A stretch of DNA of 64,000 bases from Notolepis coatsorum (GCA_963971535.1 OZ020585.1:26110789-26174788), one strand, 5' to 3'. Counted from the stretch's first letter, positions 23,605 to 43,640 are shown. Numbers and translations: made by a program. Notes: generated by a model not told the origin, from the sequence alone.

Positions 23605-23738
23605 CGTCGCCCCTAACTAACAGAACTTGGTTATAGTCATAACCTAACGTTTTCTCTGAAGAGCTTTCACATTAAGGTTCATCTTGCGTAATGGTGGTAC
23701 CACCGCTTGTTCCATCTGTTTCTTGGAATTTGTCCTTC

Positions 23739-23739
<1 letters not shown>

Positions 23740-23811
<72 letters not shown>

Positions 23812-23840
23812 TCTCCCTCTCCCTCTCTCTCTCTCTCTTT
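23740..23840. repeat. (CT)n microsatellite
   Basis: About 35 CT units followed by CCCT-interrupted CT. Confidence 0.95.
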
Positions 23841-24103
23841 CACCTCCTCTCCTTGCTCATCCGTTCCCACGAAATGAACCAGCTGAACCCCGGACGTTCA
23901 CTTCTCGGCTGACACGTTGGGCAGGTGGCTGATGTAACCTTTCTCGGTCCCTGTCGCGCAGAACCGCTGGATAACCGTTCCCTCGAGGCCTTGAGCATCA
24001 CTTTTTATCCCAGAGCAAGGCACATGTTTCTGGTCCGTGTGAGGCGTGCAACCCTGCTGCCACGGTGCTCTCTTCAAGAAGAGGTGTGTGAGAGCCGATC
24101 GCT

Positions 24104-25040
<937 letters not shown>

Positions 25041-25455
25041 TCTGTCTGTCCCGGAGTGTCCTGTCACTGTGTCCTCTGTCCCATCACTGTGCCCTCTGTC
25101 CTGCCACTCTTCTGGAGTGTCCCGTCACTGTGCCCTCTGTCCTGCCACTCTTCTGGAGTGTTCTGTCACTGTGTCCTCTGTCATGTCACTGTGTCCTCTG
25201 TCCTGCCACTCTTCTGGAGTGTCCCGTCACTGTGCCCTCTGTCCTGCCACTCTGTTCTGTCCCGTCACTGTGCCCTCTGTCCTGCCACTCTTCTGGAGTG
25301 TCCCGTCACTGTGCCCTCTGTCCTGCCACTCTTCTGGAGTGTCCCGTCACTGTGCCCTCTGTCCTGCCACTCTGTTCTGTCCCGTCACTGTGCCCTCTGT
25401 CCTGCCACTCTTCTGGAGTGTCCCGTCACTGTGCCCTCTGTCCTGCCACTCTTAT
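25041..25455. repeat. Minisatellite, about 41-bp unit with shorter variants
   Basis: Units combine CCGTCACTGTGCCCTCTG with TCCTGCCACTCTTCTGGAGT. A shorter variant with TCTGTTCTGT occurs at 25250-25262 and 25370-25382, so a higher-order period of about 120 bp exists at 25260-25450. Confidence 0.92.
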
Positions 25456-25559
25456 GGGGTGTTCTGTCTCCATCATGGTGTGTCCACTGGTCTCTTGACC
25501 TCTGTCCAGATTGGTGCTACTGTGGTCTTGGGGTGTACTGCCATTGTCACGACATTATA

Positions 25560-25642
25560 GGACAGTGGAAGCACAGCAGCAGGACACCCCAGGATAGTGG
25601 AAGGACAGCAGCAGGACACCCCAGGATAGTGGAAGGACAGCA
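25560..25642. repeat. Short tandem repeat, about 38-bp unit
   Basis: Three units containing GTGGAAGGACAGCAGCAGGA and CACCCCAGGATA. Confidence 0.85.
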
Positions 25643-27140
<1,498 letters not shown>

Positions 27141-27339
27141 ATTATTCTATATGCTGGTGTAGGTATGTTGAGGTAATTTATTTTGTTTACATTTATATTA
27201 CCTATATTAGTTATGTCTCCCGTTGTATTGGTTTGCCCTCTTGTGGACATAATGCGCAATAATACATTCTAACCTACTGTATGTGTTTTTTTTCTTTTTT
27301 TTGAAGGAATAGTCGAATGTAATTTTTTACCAATTATTT

Positions 27340-27646
27340 TATTTTTTATATTTTATTTAGATTTTGCATTATTCAAAACATACAAAAATGACAATACTGA
27401 GACATTTACAGGATAGTAAATAACAGCAACAATAACAACAACTATGTGGGTGCCTATATACGCCTACGGTAAATCCGTTGTATATGTGTAGGATAAAGTG
27501 ATAGAGGTCCCTACATATGTAAACAAACACATTAAGAAAAAAAAGTTATAATATTTTCAGAGACATTGAGAGATACAGGATGACCGCAACACAGTATTAC
27601 CAAAATGGAACTATTAGAGAGATTATTGAGATGGTCATTCAATTAA
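27340..27646 (-). mobile_element. L1 LINE 3' UTR and end (minus strand)
   Basis: Lies directly beyond the Harbinger MITE, in line with the L1 coding fragments at 28783-34240. The minus-strand end is A-rich. Assignment is by position and base composition only. Confidence 0.5.
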
Positions 27647-28779
<1,133 letters not shown>

Positions 28780-28782
28780 TAA

Positions 28783-29645
28783 GTCGGGTTGGAGAACTCC
28801 TAGACCTAGATAGTCCAGAAAAGGCTGCCAAATTTGATTGAAATTATCAACTCTATTCCTTAGTGAATAAGTCACCTTTTCTAGAGGGATACAGTTCTTC
28901 ACCTCTGAGAGCCACATCCCAAATGGCAAAGGGAGATCTGACTTCCATTTGGTTGCAAGACATTTTTTGGCAATAACCAGGAGGAGTTCTGTAAGCTTGA
29001 TGGAATGACTGTGTGTAAGGTTGGAGTTTTTAAAGTTACCAAGAAGGCATATTTCGGGATCTGTCTGAAATGTTATATTGTGTATTTGTGATATAGCCTC
29101 ACAGACCCGCTGCCAGAAACTTTGCAACTTGATACAATGCCAAGTGGAGTGAAGGAACGTGCCCTCCTCCTGACCACACCTAAAACAGAGGGACGAGATA
29201 CTAGAGTTGAACCCATGTAGTTTGGAGGGGGTAAAATAGACCTGATGTAGAAAATGTTATTGAATCAGTCTATATCTTGAATTCAGTGTGCATGTGACCC
29301 CATCCTTACATAGGTCCTCCCAGAGGTCCGGATCAATTTCTGTGTCTAAATCTCTCTCCCATCTAGTCCTGGACCTATCAGGTTCAGTGGTCGGCAGAGA
29401 GGGTAGTAAGGTATTATAGACTTGAGAGATGGTTCTCACCATCCTTTGACCACTATGAAAAAGACTTTCAATGGGAGAACTTTCTGGTAGTTTCCATTGA
29501 CCTTGAGTGTTAACCCTCACAAAATCTCTCAGTTGCAGGTATTTAAAGAAATCTCTTCCAGGAAGTTGATATTTCTCTTTCAATTGCTGGAAGGACATAA
29601 AAACCTCATCTTTATAACATTGTTCCAGTCGAGTGATACCTTGTA
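28783..29645 (-). pseudogene. L1-type LINE ORF2 C-terminal region
   Basis: Minus-strand frames (29598-29257, then 29127-28762) carry features of the C-terminal part of fish L1 ORF2: SFQQLKEKYQLPGRDFFKYL, LRDFV, then after a break QIHNITFQTDPEICLLGN, TKWKSDLPLPFGMWL and EKVTYSLRNRVDNFNQIW. The coding sense breaks between the two frames. The 5' continuation is at 33766-34240, beyond a 4.1-kb insertion. Confidence 0.85.
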
Positions 29646-30084
29646 AAGATATGTGCGTAAACCATGCGTATGATCATTTCTAAGCAAAGTGTGGGACTTA
29701 TCAATTTGAACGTGTGCTTGAGATTGTGCGTATATCTATGCACAGCTCAGACCGCGCGTACATGGCGCCAAGCGGTAGAATAAGAAAACTGCAACACGTA
29801 AATAAGCTTTCGTGCATTAGTTTCAACACTGACTGTTTGGTATGACCCGTAATTCATTATAGTTAATTGTAAAATAGCGACATTAGTGTAATTATTGTCA
29901 AACCCTATAAATAGCATTTGGAATAGGTATTTTCGAATGAATGCATCATGGTTTATCGTTGCATTTGGCTGATAAGTCATTGCCCGTGGCCGGTCTGAAC
30001 GCACAACCCAGACCTAATTTTATTTAATTAAATTGTAATGTTATTACTGGGGTGTATCTGTAATTAAAATATCCTTTAAATGCA

Positions 30085-30215
30085 GGGGATCGGGGCTATC
30101 TACTGAAGCCATGGCTGATGACTCCTCTGATCAACCCCAACAGGAGCGCATTTACAACCGGGCACACTCACACACAAGAGTCACCATGGAGCACAGACTT
30201 GATGGCATTCAAGTT
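30085..30215 (+). pseudogene. Harbinger transposase fragment
   Basis: Harbinger transposases are DDE-type enzymes with a conserved GDxGY...PWLMTP segment followed by YNRAHxxTRxxxE. Here GDRGYLLKPWLMTP is encoded from 30085, preceded by a splice-acceptor-like TTTAAATGCAG. After a frame change RIYNRAHSHTRVTMEH follows (30140-30195). Similarity stops near 30215. Family assignment is from these motifs only; the fragment is far too short to work. Confidence 0.75.
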
Positions 30216-30871
30216 CAAGTTTTTATTGATCACATAGGCAGGCTACACTGTGGCATAGGCTACATGGCAGTGAGATTCATTGTTCTTGTATGCTCTCGTA
30301 TGATTGTTATCTAGCTATTGTCAAAAAAGGAAGTACATTCGTGGCTTTAATTCGTAGCCGAGAAGCAGTCTCCTGCAGCTTCATTAATCCCGATCTGTCT
30401 CAGCCACAGCATAACTGAGACCGGCTATGGAAAAAAAATCATAAATAGACTACTGTAAATAAAATAGCCTATAACATTATAAAGGATATCTATATAGCAG
30501 GGGTTCCCAATCTTTCTTCCCCAGAGCCTCACGATTCCTTGGAGACATAGGAATATGATATGATATAGGTATACTGGTCCGTCAGTGAGGAGATAGCCCA
30601 CAGCGGATAGCCATTTGAGAATAGGCTATTATGGCAAAACGAGGGCCTAAATATTATTTAATGTTTTCATAAGCGTAAAGATACAAGGACAACAGTTAGA
30701 TTAACGATCAAGTTAGTTTACTGTATGCAGGCTTCGCAGGGCTCTGTGTCTGTGCCATGCGTTATGCGCAAGTTACTATTGCATAATTATATATAATTTA
30801 TATAGGCTACCTAATACCGGCAACAAAATAGATTGTATGCCTCTACAAATTATATTATACCAGGTAGCCAA

Positions 30872-31072
30872 TCAAACTTTAAAAGAACGAAACGAAAAAA
30901 GGCATTCATATTCCAGCATGGTTATTAATGACACCAATGCCAAACAGTGGTTAACGGTCTTTATTAGTATTTTGCGCTGCCCAGGCAGCATTGCAGCAAT
31001 GGTCTTTAGGGAGTCGTTGATATCCGACATCACCGTGTACAAGTCCGTCAGCCTGTCGCATATTTCTCCCAT
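30872..31072 (-). pseudogene. Minus-strand frame, possibly the Harbinger accessory protein end
   Basis: A 66-codon frame (EICDRLTDLYTVMSDINDSL, then MLPGQRKILIKT) looks amphipathic. Harbinger elements encode a second Myb-like protein, and this could be the C-terminal end of one. I do not see a Myb domain, so this is a guess from position. Confidence 0.25.
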
Positions 31073-31630
31073 AACATGTGTTGTGTCTTCTTGATTCGAC
31101 AGTGTTAGTTGGTTAGAGCTCCGTGATCAATCTCACTCTCTGTGAAGTTTCTCATAGTTCGCTCGGCTTAGTCCATTATTTCACATCCCATGGGGGTGTT
31201 TCATTACCATATATGGATAATCATGCACGAGCATAGACGGTAAGAACAATGGGTCTCATTCTTCAACATTTTTCAAAGAGTTCTCTTGGAAGACTTATCT
31301 TGGAACGACAGAATCAATGACAAGTTCACTCTGAGTCCCGAACGTGCTGGTAATATGTCTTAAGGGGCTGAAACGGTCGCACCTGTGATATGATCTGATA
31401 TCTGCTTGGAGAATGGCATTATGTCTTAAACTTAAAAGCGCGTTCCCGTTCAGGTCATTTGCATACAAAACAACGCCTCCAGAGCCCCTTATAAGGCAAA
31501 GTAATGACGCAGCTGTGTGGAAATGGATGCGGAAGTGCCTTGTGAGTCTTGCGCGACCCATCGAAATGAGATTAGATTAATGTATTGTCATCATATATAG
31601 TACAGCTCGAGGTACACCTGCCGCAGCGCT

Positions 31631-31633
<3 letters not shown>

Positions 31634-31687
<54 letters not shown>
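31634..31687. repeat. (CA)n microsatellite
   Basis: About 26 CA units. Confidence 0.97.
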
Positions 31688-31690
<3 letters not shown>

Positions 31691-31705
31691 CGCAGTATAC
31701 TGTAG

Positions 31706-31981
31706 CCTACGGCGTAATGAATGAACGCAGTATAGGCTTATTATTCCATTAATGCCTACGGCGTAATGAATGAACGCAGTATAGGCTTATTATTCCATTA
31801 ATGACTTGTTGCATTAGGATTTAGTAGATACTATATGCTCTGCCCTACGTACAGTATAGGTACAGTCTGTACTTATACTGTACATAGGGCAGAGACAGAG
31901 CATATATAGTATCTACTAAATCCTAATGAAACAAGTAACTAGAATATATTAAGCCTATACTGTTCATTAGACACGTAGGCC
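31706..31981. repeat. Large palindrome with one arm partly duplicated
   Basis: The arm at 31757-31858 (GCCTACGGCGTAATGAATG to CCCTACGTACAGTATA) is complementary, with small gaps, to 31874-31981 (TATACTGTACATAGGGCAG to GACACGTAGGCC). The centre is a ~15-base loop. The outer 50 bases of the left arm occur twice in tandem (31706-31756 and 31757-31803). Confidence 0.9.
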
Positions 31982-32159
31982 ATACTGGCGCACACAAGAC
32001 TTGTTATGGAATATTAATGCAGTCTATTTCCATGCGATTAGCTTCAGTTCTTATTTATTTATTTATTTATCCACTGTCATTTCAGTGTTGGTGTATAGGC
32101 TATATAGTGTATTTCAATATAAGTTTAATTGATTAATGATATATTCGAAGGAATGCAGG

Positions 32160-32250
32160 TTTATAGCTATATCAACCCCATCCAATGTACAGTAAATGAC
32201 CAAGTATGGTTTTGTCAATATTCCAATGTACAGTTTTGCTTGTACAGTAA
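32160..32250 (+). mobile_element. LINE-A 3' UTR fragment
   Basis: Shares CCAATGTACAGT, CAAGTATGGTTTTGTCAAT and TTCCAATGTACAGTTTTGCTTG with 6120-6230. A separate AATC tail piece is at 33430-33463, on the other side of the piggyBac-like element, so that element may have split one LINE-A copy. Confidence 0.7.
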
Positions 32251-32466
32251 TTATACATTTGCCCAAAATAGCTGGTTCAGATATGGTTAAGCAACTGCCC
32301 TGTGATCAGATGAATCCATATTATAAATTTTTCCGACATCAAATGCGTAATTTCTTATCGTACAAATATTGTCATATTTATTTTAATTATGATTAAGTAA
32401 TTAATTCCAAGGAGGCCTGTAGCGTTGACATGAATGAATCACTATGATTCCTCCCGAATAAAGCCA

Positions 32467-33406
32467 TTAACACTTTGAGTGCCACGCCCGAGAATATTCG
32501 GGTTTACGCCCCGACCGTTGAGTGCCACGTCACGGCTATTCTCGGGTATTTTATTTTTATTTTTTATTAGCGATCTGAAATCATATTGCATCACGCGAGC
32601 CTACCGTTGGAGATCCAGGGACCGCCGGCGCTCAGATCTGAAAAAAGCGCCCCCTATCGTCTCCCAGATGGTAAATCACCCTTTTGGAATGGACTCAATG
32701 AAAGTGAATGGGAGAATGGATTTCTGACTCCACATTTTACTTCTCACTGATGCAGCCGGGGTCTACCAGAGTTCATTCTGGAGCCTCTGAGCCGCGCGGA
32801 TCATGTGTTCTACTGTATACACGGTTGATCAATACATTTATCGATTTTTTCGAATGGCGACCGGAAATTGGAATAAACCATTTGGATACCATCTGACCTC
32901 AGGTAAGACAGCTATGTTATCAGTGTTAGGGTAATCAGACTCGTTTTCACGGAGATATAAGCGTTTCCACTATATGTGATATAGCTGTTTTGACTGTAAA
33001 AGCCATGAGGAAATAACAGCAGCGATTATCAGCGCACGGCACGAGCGTGCGTGCACACACATATACTATCGATCATCTAGCGTTTATTTGAAAACGATTC
33101 ATAAATAGGCAGACAAATGACAACGTTCTGGAATATTCCAGTAAAAGGCGATTATCATAGAATGTGTTGTTTTTCCCCGGAAAACGGGTGATTTTCAAAA
33201 TGCTATCAAACGGAAATGAAGCGATAAAAATACAATCTGCCTTCCCAATGTTGACTGGAAAATGAGTCTTTGATAAGCGACGGGCAGATTAGACACATAG
33301 CCATAATTTAAAACATAGATTAGGCGATATTAACGTTAACATTGGGAGTGGATGGTGGCATCAAGGGGGTAAAAAGGAAAACCCGGCGTGGCACTCAAAG
33401 TGTTAA
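32467..33406. mobile_element. piggyBac-like non-autonomous transposon
   Basis: Near-perfect inverted ends TTAACACTTTGAGTGCCAC and GTGGCACTCAAAGTGTTAA enclose 940 bp. The outermost TTAA on each side is the piggyBac target. No transposase is seen. Its right part matches 43947-44215 in reverse orientation. Confidence 0.85.
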
Positions 33407-33429
33407 GAACATGGAGAACACAGTCTGTC

Positions 33430-33463
33430 AAGTTAATACAATTTTCAATCAGTCAATCAATCA
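33430..33463 (+). mobile_element. LINE-type 3' tail
   Basis: ACAATTTTCAATCAGTCAATCAATC, as at 3752-3775. Confidence 0.5.
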
Positions 33464-33765
33464 TAAGTGTGCTCCTCAGCACTCTTAAATTCTGCTCTCA
33501 GCCACGGCCAAATCCGATCTCAGGAAAATTTGGAGAATCTCGCTACTAGCCCTAATATGTCTTAAATCGGCAGAAATTGACCTGAGAGCAAATTTCTTGT
33601 CGTAAATCCGTTTGGTAATGAGACCCATTGGTATTTATCAACACGGAGTGTGCGTACGACCTGTGCACGCACGGTTGATAAATCCCGATTTTTCTGTGCG
33701 TAGAGACATTCTAAATTCCTTGCGTAGGAACGGAAATAGAACACTTTCTATGCATTATTGATAAA

Positions 33766-34240
33766 TGAGGGCCCTGACTCAAAGTCTCTATTCTGGTATA
33801 AGATAGGTATAAACCTGTTTCCCCATAGGGTGTTTTTAGGTGATAGAGGGCTATTGTGTCTTATTTTTTTTTGTAATTTTAACCAAGTTTGGACTGAATG
33901 GATCATGAAGGGGTTCTGGGTGATGGTCTTAATTGATTTCATGTCACATTTGTACAAGGTATCAGACGCCGGAGTGGTCTCGTTAATGTCTAGACATTCA
34001 ATGTTCAACCATGAACAAGTAATACAATCTAAAATTAGGACGTTTCAGTTCTCCCTTTGTATAGTCTAAAGTACGTTTAATTAAGGCGATCCTTGGGGAT
34101 TTACCTTGCCATATAAACCGTCTGATCAAACCGTCCAAGGAGGAGACAAATTTAGAAGGGACTTGGATTGGGAGGGACTGAAACATATAAAGAAACTTTG
34201 GCAGGACATTCATTTTTATAGCATTGATTCGGCCTAGTAA
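33766..34240 (-). pseudogene. L1-type LINE ORF2 middle/C-terminal fragment
   Basis: The minus strand encodes INAIKMNVLPKFLYMFQSLP (from 34230), then a Trp-rich RRFIWQGKSPRI segment, a frameshift near 34000, and NPFMIHSVQTWLKLQKK with LWGNRFIPILYQ. This order is that of fish L1 ORF2 after the RT domain and connects to 29645-28783. The copy is 5'-truncated at about 34240. Confidence 0.85.
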
Positions 34241-34903
<663 letters not shown>

Positions 34904-34942
34904 GTGGATAGGGAGCATGGGGGGGGGGGGGGGGTGGCTTTG

Positions 34943-36160
<1,218 letters not shown>

Positions 36161-36427
36161 GTAAATGGTAAATGGCTGCTTTTTTATATAGCGCTTTTAT
36201 CCAAAGCGCTTTACAATTTGTTACTCTCATATTACCCATTCACTCACACATTCACACACCGACGGTGGAGGCAACCATGCAAGGTGCCAACCTGCTCATC
36301 GGGAGCAATTAGGGGTTAAGTGTCTTGCTCAAGGACACATCGACACGCTGCCCGGGAGGAGCGGGAATCCAACCGGGAACCTCCGGATTGCCAGACGACT
36401 GCTCTACCTCCTGAGCCACTGTCGCCC
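36161..36427 (-). mobile_element. tRNA-derived SINE (family S2)
   Basis: On the minus strand it begins GGGCGACAGTGGCTCAGGAG (A box region), has a B box in the form GGTTGGATTCCCGC, then TCCTTGAGCAAGACACTTAA. It ends with the AAAGCGCTTTGGATAAAAGCG-type tail and CCATTTACC. Other copies lie at 49146-49411 and 60685-61254. Confidence 0.88.
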
Positions 36428-37260
36428 AAGTAGCTAAATAACCAGCCTAAACATTTAATTAAAAAGTCTTTCTCCTATTTCCCACAGTGTATAAAACTCA
36501 TTAGAAGCCACACATTAGAAGCTCTAAAAATGGAAATAGTAAAAAAAATAATAATAATAATATATTAAAAACTTTTTTTATGTTGCACTTCTAGCTCATG
36601 TTTGACCCTCGGTTTATACACAAGTTAGACCGTTTAGGCCATTACTACTGGACGTGCATTCACCGATCACATCGAGGCGAGCCTCCCACACAGTAGACGA
36701 TCTGCTATCCCACACAAATGGACTTTCAGGGGAGAAAGCAATCAGTAGTTTTCATACCAGGGGTCATTTTGAAACTAGTGCCATTAGTGGGGAAAGTCTC
36801 AGGCTGCAATGATGTGTGACGCCATACTTGATGTTAGGCCATTTGACTCCCCCCTCTCTCCCCAGTATCTTCCCCTCTCTCCCCCCTCTCCCCTCTCTAA
36901 TGGGTTAATGGGTGTGCATTTGCCTCTCTCTCTGCAATGTCAAATACTTTTATCTAGTCAATTCCTCCTCTAAAATAGGACAGGAAAAAGTCACTGACAT
37001 TGCACCCGTCTGTAGTTGCAGAGGGGGGATATGATTTATATTTCTTTTGAACTCTCATGGACTGAACACCATAGCACTCAGAAGTCAACTCCATATCCTG
37101 TGTTTTAGTATTCTGACGGAAGGTCCGCTGTACACCGGAAATCCCATCAAGTCCCATTGAAATGTATTGAGGGTGAGTAGTCTCTGCCTTGTTTACAGGA
37201 AGAAGAACAAAATCATTTCATGACCGACTGAGACTTCAGGCAGGATTTGCAACCAAATAA
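36428..37260. other. No gene recognised
   Basis: AT-rich DNA with CT-rich stretches at 36850-36935. Confidence 0.35.
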
Positions 37261-37830
37261 TAACTATGACAACCTAGGTGTAGTCCTTGACGACCAGCTC
37301 GACTCCCATTGCATCAACAACTAGAACTTGTAGATTCTTCCTGAGCAACGTGAGAAGGATCCGCCCCTTCCTGACAAAAGAAGCCACTCAACTCCTCCTG
37401 CAATCAACAATAATGTCTCACCTTGACTACTGCAGTGCTCTGCTAGCCTAGCTGGTCTACCACCAAGGCGCTTCAATTTACAGAACGCAGAGGGCCGCCT
37501 GATCTCCAACCTGCCAAGTCAGCACACATCACCCCACTTCACAGAGAGCCACACTGGTTTCCCATTGCCACACCGCTTCAAGGTTCTTGACCTGGCACCG
37601 AGGGGAACGGCTCCCTCCTACCTCCGGTAACTACACACCCTTCCGGCCGCCTGAGACCCACTCCTATTCGGGCTCTTGGGGGGTCATCAAAGTAAAGCAG
37701 GCTATTCTCTGTCCTTGCTCCACAATGGTGGAACGAACTTCCCATCACAGTCAGCTGACACCCGTGATAGGGTATCTTCCCCCATTGACTAAAAACACAC
37801 TTCAATCGATATCTGAATTTTTTTAAATAA
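37261..37830 (+). pseudogene. L2-type LINE RT C-terminal remnant
   Basis: With stops and frame changes the plus strand encodes LGVVLDDQLDS, then a block like HLDYCSALLAG...NAEGRLISNLP, then RFKVLDLAPRGTAPSYLR and NGGTNFPSQ. This is the order found after the RT domain in L2 LINEs. It is an old, heavily decayed copy. Confidence 0.75.
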
Positions 37831-39850
<2,020 letters not shown>

Positions 39851-41172
39851 TCTGATTTAACAGCTCCCTTGTTTTGTACAGAATGCCAACAGATTTATCA
39901 AATTGTATATTGTTTTATGGTAATCAGTTAGTTAAAATTTTTTTAAACAGTTTCAGTTTATTAAACTTTTTTCAGTAGTTCCTTTTAGATTTGTATTTGT
40001 ATGCTTGTATACATGTGTGTTGTTGTCTTGAGTTGTCTGTCTGAGACCAAGGACCACAATGTAAACAAGTCCTCAGAATTTATTGTGTTTTTATCCTGGA
40101 TGTTGTTTGTCTGGGATGCATATATTCTTTTGTATCATCAATCAATATAAGACGGGGATGTAATAGAGGGACATTAAGGCAATTTTGGGACCAGGACAGG
40201 CAGCATCTACACAAGGCATACATTAATTTATCTTCACATCCCCGAGCCAAGAAGAGTGGTTCCGTCGGCAGCAGTATGGAAGGTGCACACGTACTGTGTA
40301 GCGTTTGCCAAATGGAGACATTCAATATTGGCTCATGGGGCTTGAGGACCCATTCATAAGATTGGCCCCCTGGTCCCTGGGGGGCGCTGTTGAGGATTGT
40401 CTGTCTGCCTCCACCCCTGAGTGCCATTCTGGGAACTGCAAAGAAAAGAAACCGCTGACTGATTTTATTACGAGGTGATTATATCCCTGTTTCGACATAA
40501 GTGAGGTTATTAAATTTTTATTCTGAATGGCAGTGATGTGAAATGTGGCTGACTTGCTGCAAAGGGATTTTTCTTCATTTGTCGTAACCTGTCATGTGTA
40601 ATGCAGCAGAAAGACAATATCCAAATCTCTGAATGGTCAGAGAAATGAAATTTGTATTAAATACCCTAATATTTCATATTCTTGACAATCTACTCCACCC
40701 GCCCCCCCCCCCCCCCCCCCCTCCCGTCATCCCATTGAAAGCCCCAGCATTTCTCAGAGTGTATGCATCTGCAAGTGTCTCTCTCTGTGTGTGTGTCTTG
40801 TGCTGTAAATCTGCCTCGTTAAAGCACGATGACATAAATCCTCTCTCTTGAGCTTGTCCCGAGATGAGCCTTAAAAAGACAAACGAGACATCTCGCTGCG
40901 TTTATTATGGGAAATTAGCCACCCCTGCCGCCAGGGCCATCAAATCCTTTTAAAGCGTAGATGATGGGCAGGTGGCGGCTCCCTGGCCTGTGTTTTGTGT
41001 GTCTAAAACATTTAAGAGCATCCCTGACTCTTCGTCCCTGCACTCCTTCCCTCTCAATACTTGTTTAACGGGTTGCAGTCAGAGGACCCATAGATGCAGC
41101 GGCAGCTGAAGAGTAGAACCCAAACTGGGTGTATTAATAACACATTGTCAGGCCCTGTTTTTTCCAATTGGC
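39851..41172. other. No gene recognised; poly-C run at 40702-40721
   Basis: Intron-like DNA with 20 C in a row. Frames here have no protein features. Confidence 0.35.
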
Positions 41173-41175
41173 ATG

Positions 41176-42449
<1,274 letters not shown>

Positions 42450-43000
42450 AAACCAGGCAGAGCGTTGGCGAGGGCGGCCGAAAGCTGAGGACAGCTCCAC
42501 CCCAAGACATCCCCAAGGAGCTGTCCTCAGACTTCAGGAAGACTAGAGCCAGTGCATACGCCCCCGTCCATATCAACGGGACAGAGGTTGAGCGTGTATC
42601 CAGCTTCAAATTCCTGGGAGTCCACATCTCTTGAGGACCTCTCTTGGACCCTCAACACCTCAGCACTGAAACAAGGCTCACCAGCGCCTCTTCTTCCCGA
42701 GGAGTCTCCTCAGATTCTGGTGAACTTTTACCGGTGCGCCATAGAAGGCATACTCACCAACTGCATCACAGTCTGGTACGGCAACTGCACTGCAGAGGGT
42801 GGTGAAAACTGCCCAATGCATCACCAGTACATCAAGCCCTGCAATTGAGTGTATCCATCACAAACTGTGTCTGATGAAGGCACGCAGCATTGTCAAGGAC
42901 ACCTCTCACCCCAATCATGGACTGTTTGCCCTCCTCCCCTCCGGGAGAAGCTACAGGAACCGAACTGAAAGAGGATTTCACCCATCTAATGAACACACTA
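42450..43000 (+). pseudogene. Non-LTR retrotransposon RT C-terminal remnant
   Basis: The plus strand encodes, with frame changes, PVHINGTEVERVSSFKFLGV (42570), then NFYRCAIEGILTNCITVWYG (42723), KARSIVKDTSHPNHGLFALL (42880) and SGRSYRNR. This block order is common downstream of RT in CR1/jockey-group fish LINEs. Several frameshifts show it is dead. Confidence 0.78.
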
Positions 43001-43372
43001 GACTAGACAAATATCAAGATGTATCCATCAGTGGATCAATTGCATGCTTTTGCAGAGGACAAGAAGCCTTCAGTCGACTCCTTAAGACATTAAGCACCCC
43101 CCACAGCCCAAATGGAATGATAAAAAAAAATAAAAAGTTTAAAAAAGTTTAAAATATTATATAATCCTTAGTCGGGGACAGCCCTAATATATACATTATT
43201 TATATTTATATGCATCCCTATAATAATAATAATAATAATAATATATTTGATTTGTAATGCGCTTTATAATTGTGGAGCAAATCTCAAGGCGCTACATTTT
43301 AAAAGAACATAAAAACTAGCAAGAGTAAAGGAAGAAAGAATAAAAAAAATAAGCAAGACTAAAGCTAGCAAG

Positions 43373-43640
43373 GAGTCAGAAGAACACTAAACACTTGAGG
43401 ATAGGTGTGATGTGGTGGTATTTCCGCACTCCCATCAGGATCCTAGCAGTGCTGTTTTGGATACATTGTAGCCTTTGGATGTTCTTGCTAGGGATCCCGA
43501 TGAGGAGTGCATTGCAGTAATCCAGCCTGGAGGAGACAAAAGCGTGGATGAGCTTTTCGGCGTCTGACAGAGTGAGTGAGGGGCGAAGTTTGGCGATGTT
43601 CCTAAGGTGGTAGAAGGAGTTTTTGTACAATTGTTTTATG
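43373..43640 (-). pseudogene. L2-like LINE RT C-terminal fragment
   Basis: The minus strand encodes NSFYHLRNIAKLRPSLTLSD, then HAFVSSRLDYCNALLIGIP and QRLQCIQNSTARILMGVR, characteristic of L2-type LINEs. Both ends are truncated. Confidence 0.85.

Larger units (their letters stand above)
18210..23651 (+). mobile_element. DIRS-like retrotransposon, structurally complete but gag-only
   Basis: DIRS elements are retrotransposons that integrate with a tyrosine recombinase and have inverted terminal repeats plus an internal complementary region (ICR). All of that architecture is visible. Inverted repeats of 167 bp lie at 18233-18399 and 23438-23604, unique outer ends at 18213-18232 and 23605-23648, and GTT at both edges (18210-18212, 23649-23651). 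The ICR at 23314-23410 is complementary to both outer ends joined across one GTT. The interior has one long gag-like gene (18548-20191), a polyadenylation signal (AATAAA, 20274-20279), a LINE fragment (21295-21425) and a 5S-like segment (22050-22168). I find no reverse transcriptase, RNase H, methyltransferase or tyrosine recombinase frame on either strand, so it is probably non-autonomous. Confidence 0.9.
29646..33770. mobile_element. Decayed Harbinger-type element inserted in the L1 (about 4.1 kb)
   Basis: The L1 reading is cut at about 29645 and resumes at about 33770, so everything between is insertion. The right edge ends TTGATAAATGAGGGCCC with subterminal TTGATAAAT/TGCGTACG motifs; the left edge has GTGCGTAAACCATGCG and ACTTATCAATTTG motifs of the same style but is decayed. 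Inside are a Harbinger transposase fragment (30085-30215), a minus-strand frame (30872-31072), a palindrome (31706-31981), LINE-A pieces and a piggyBac-like element. Confidence 0.6.
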
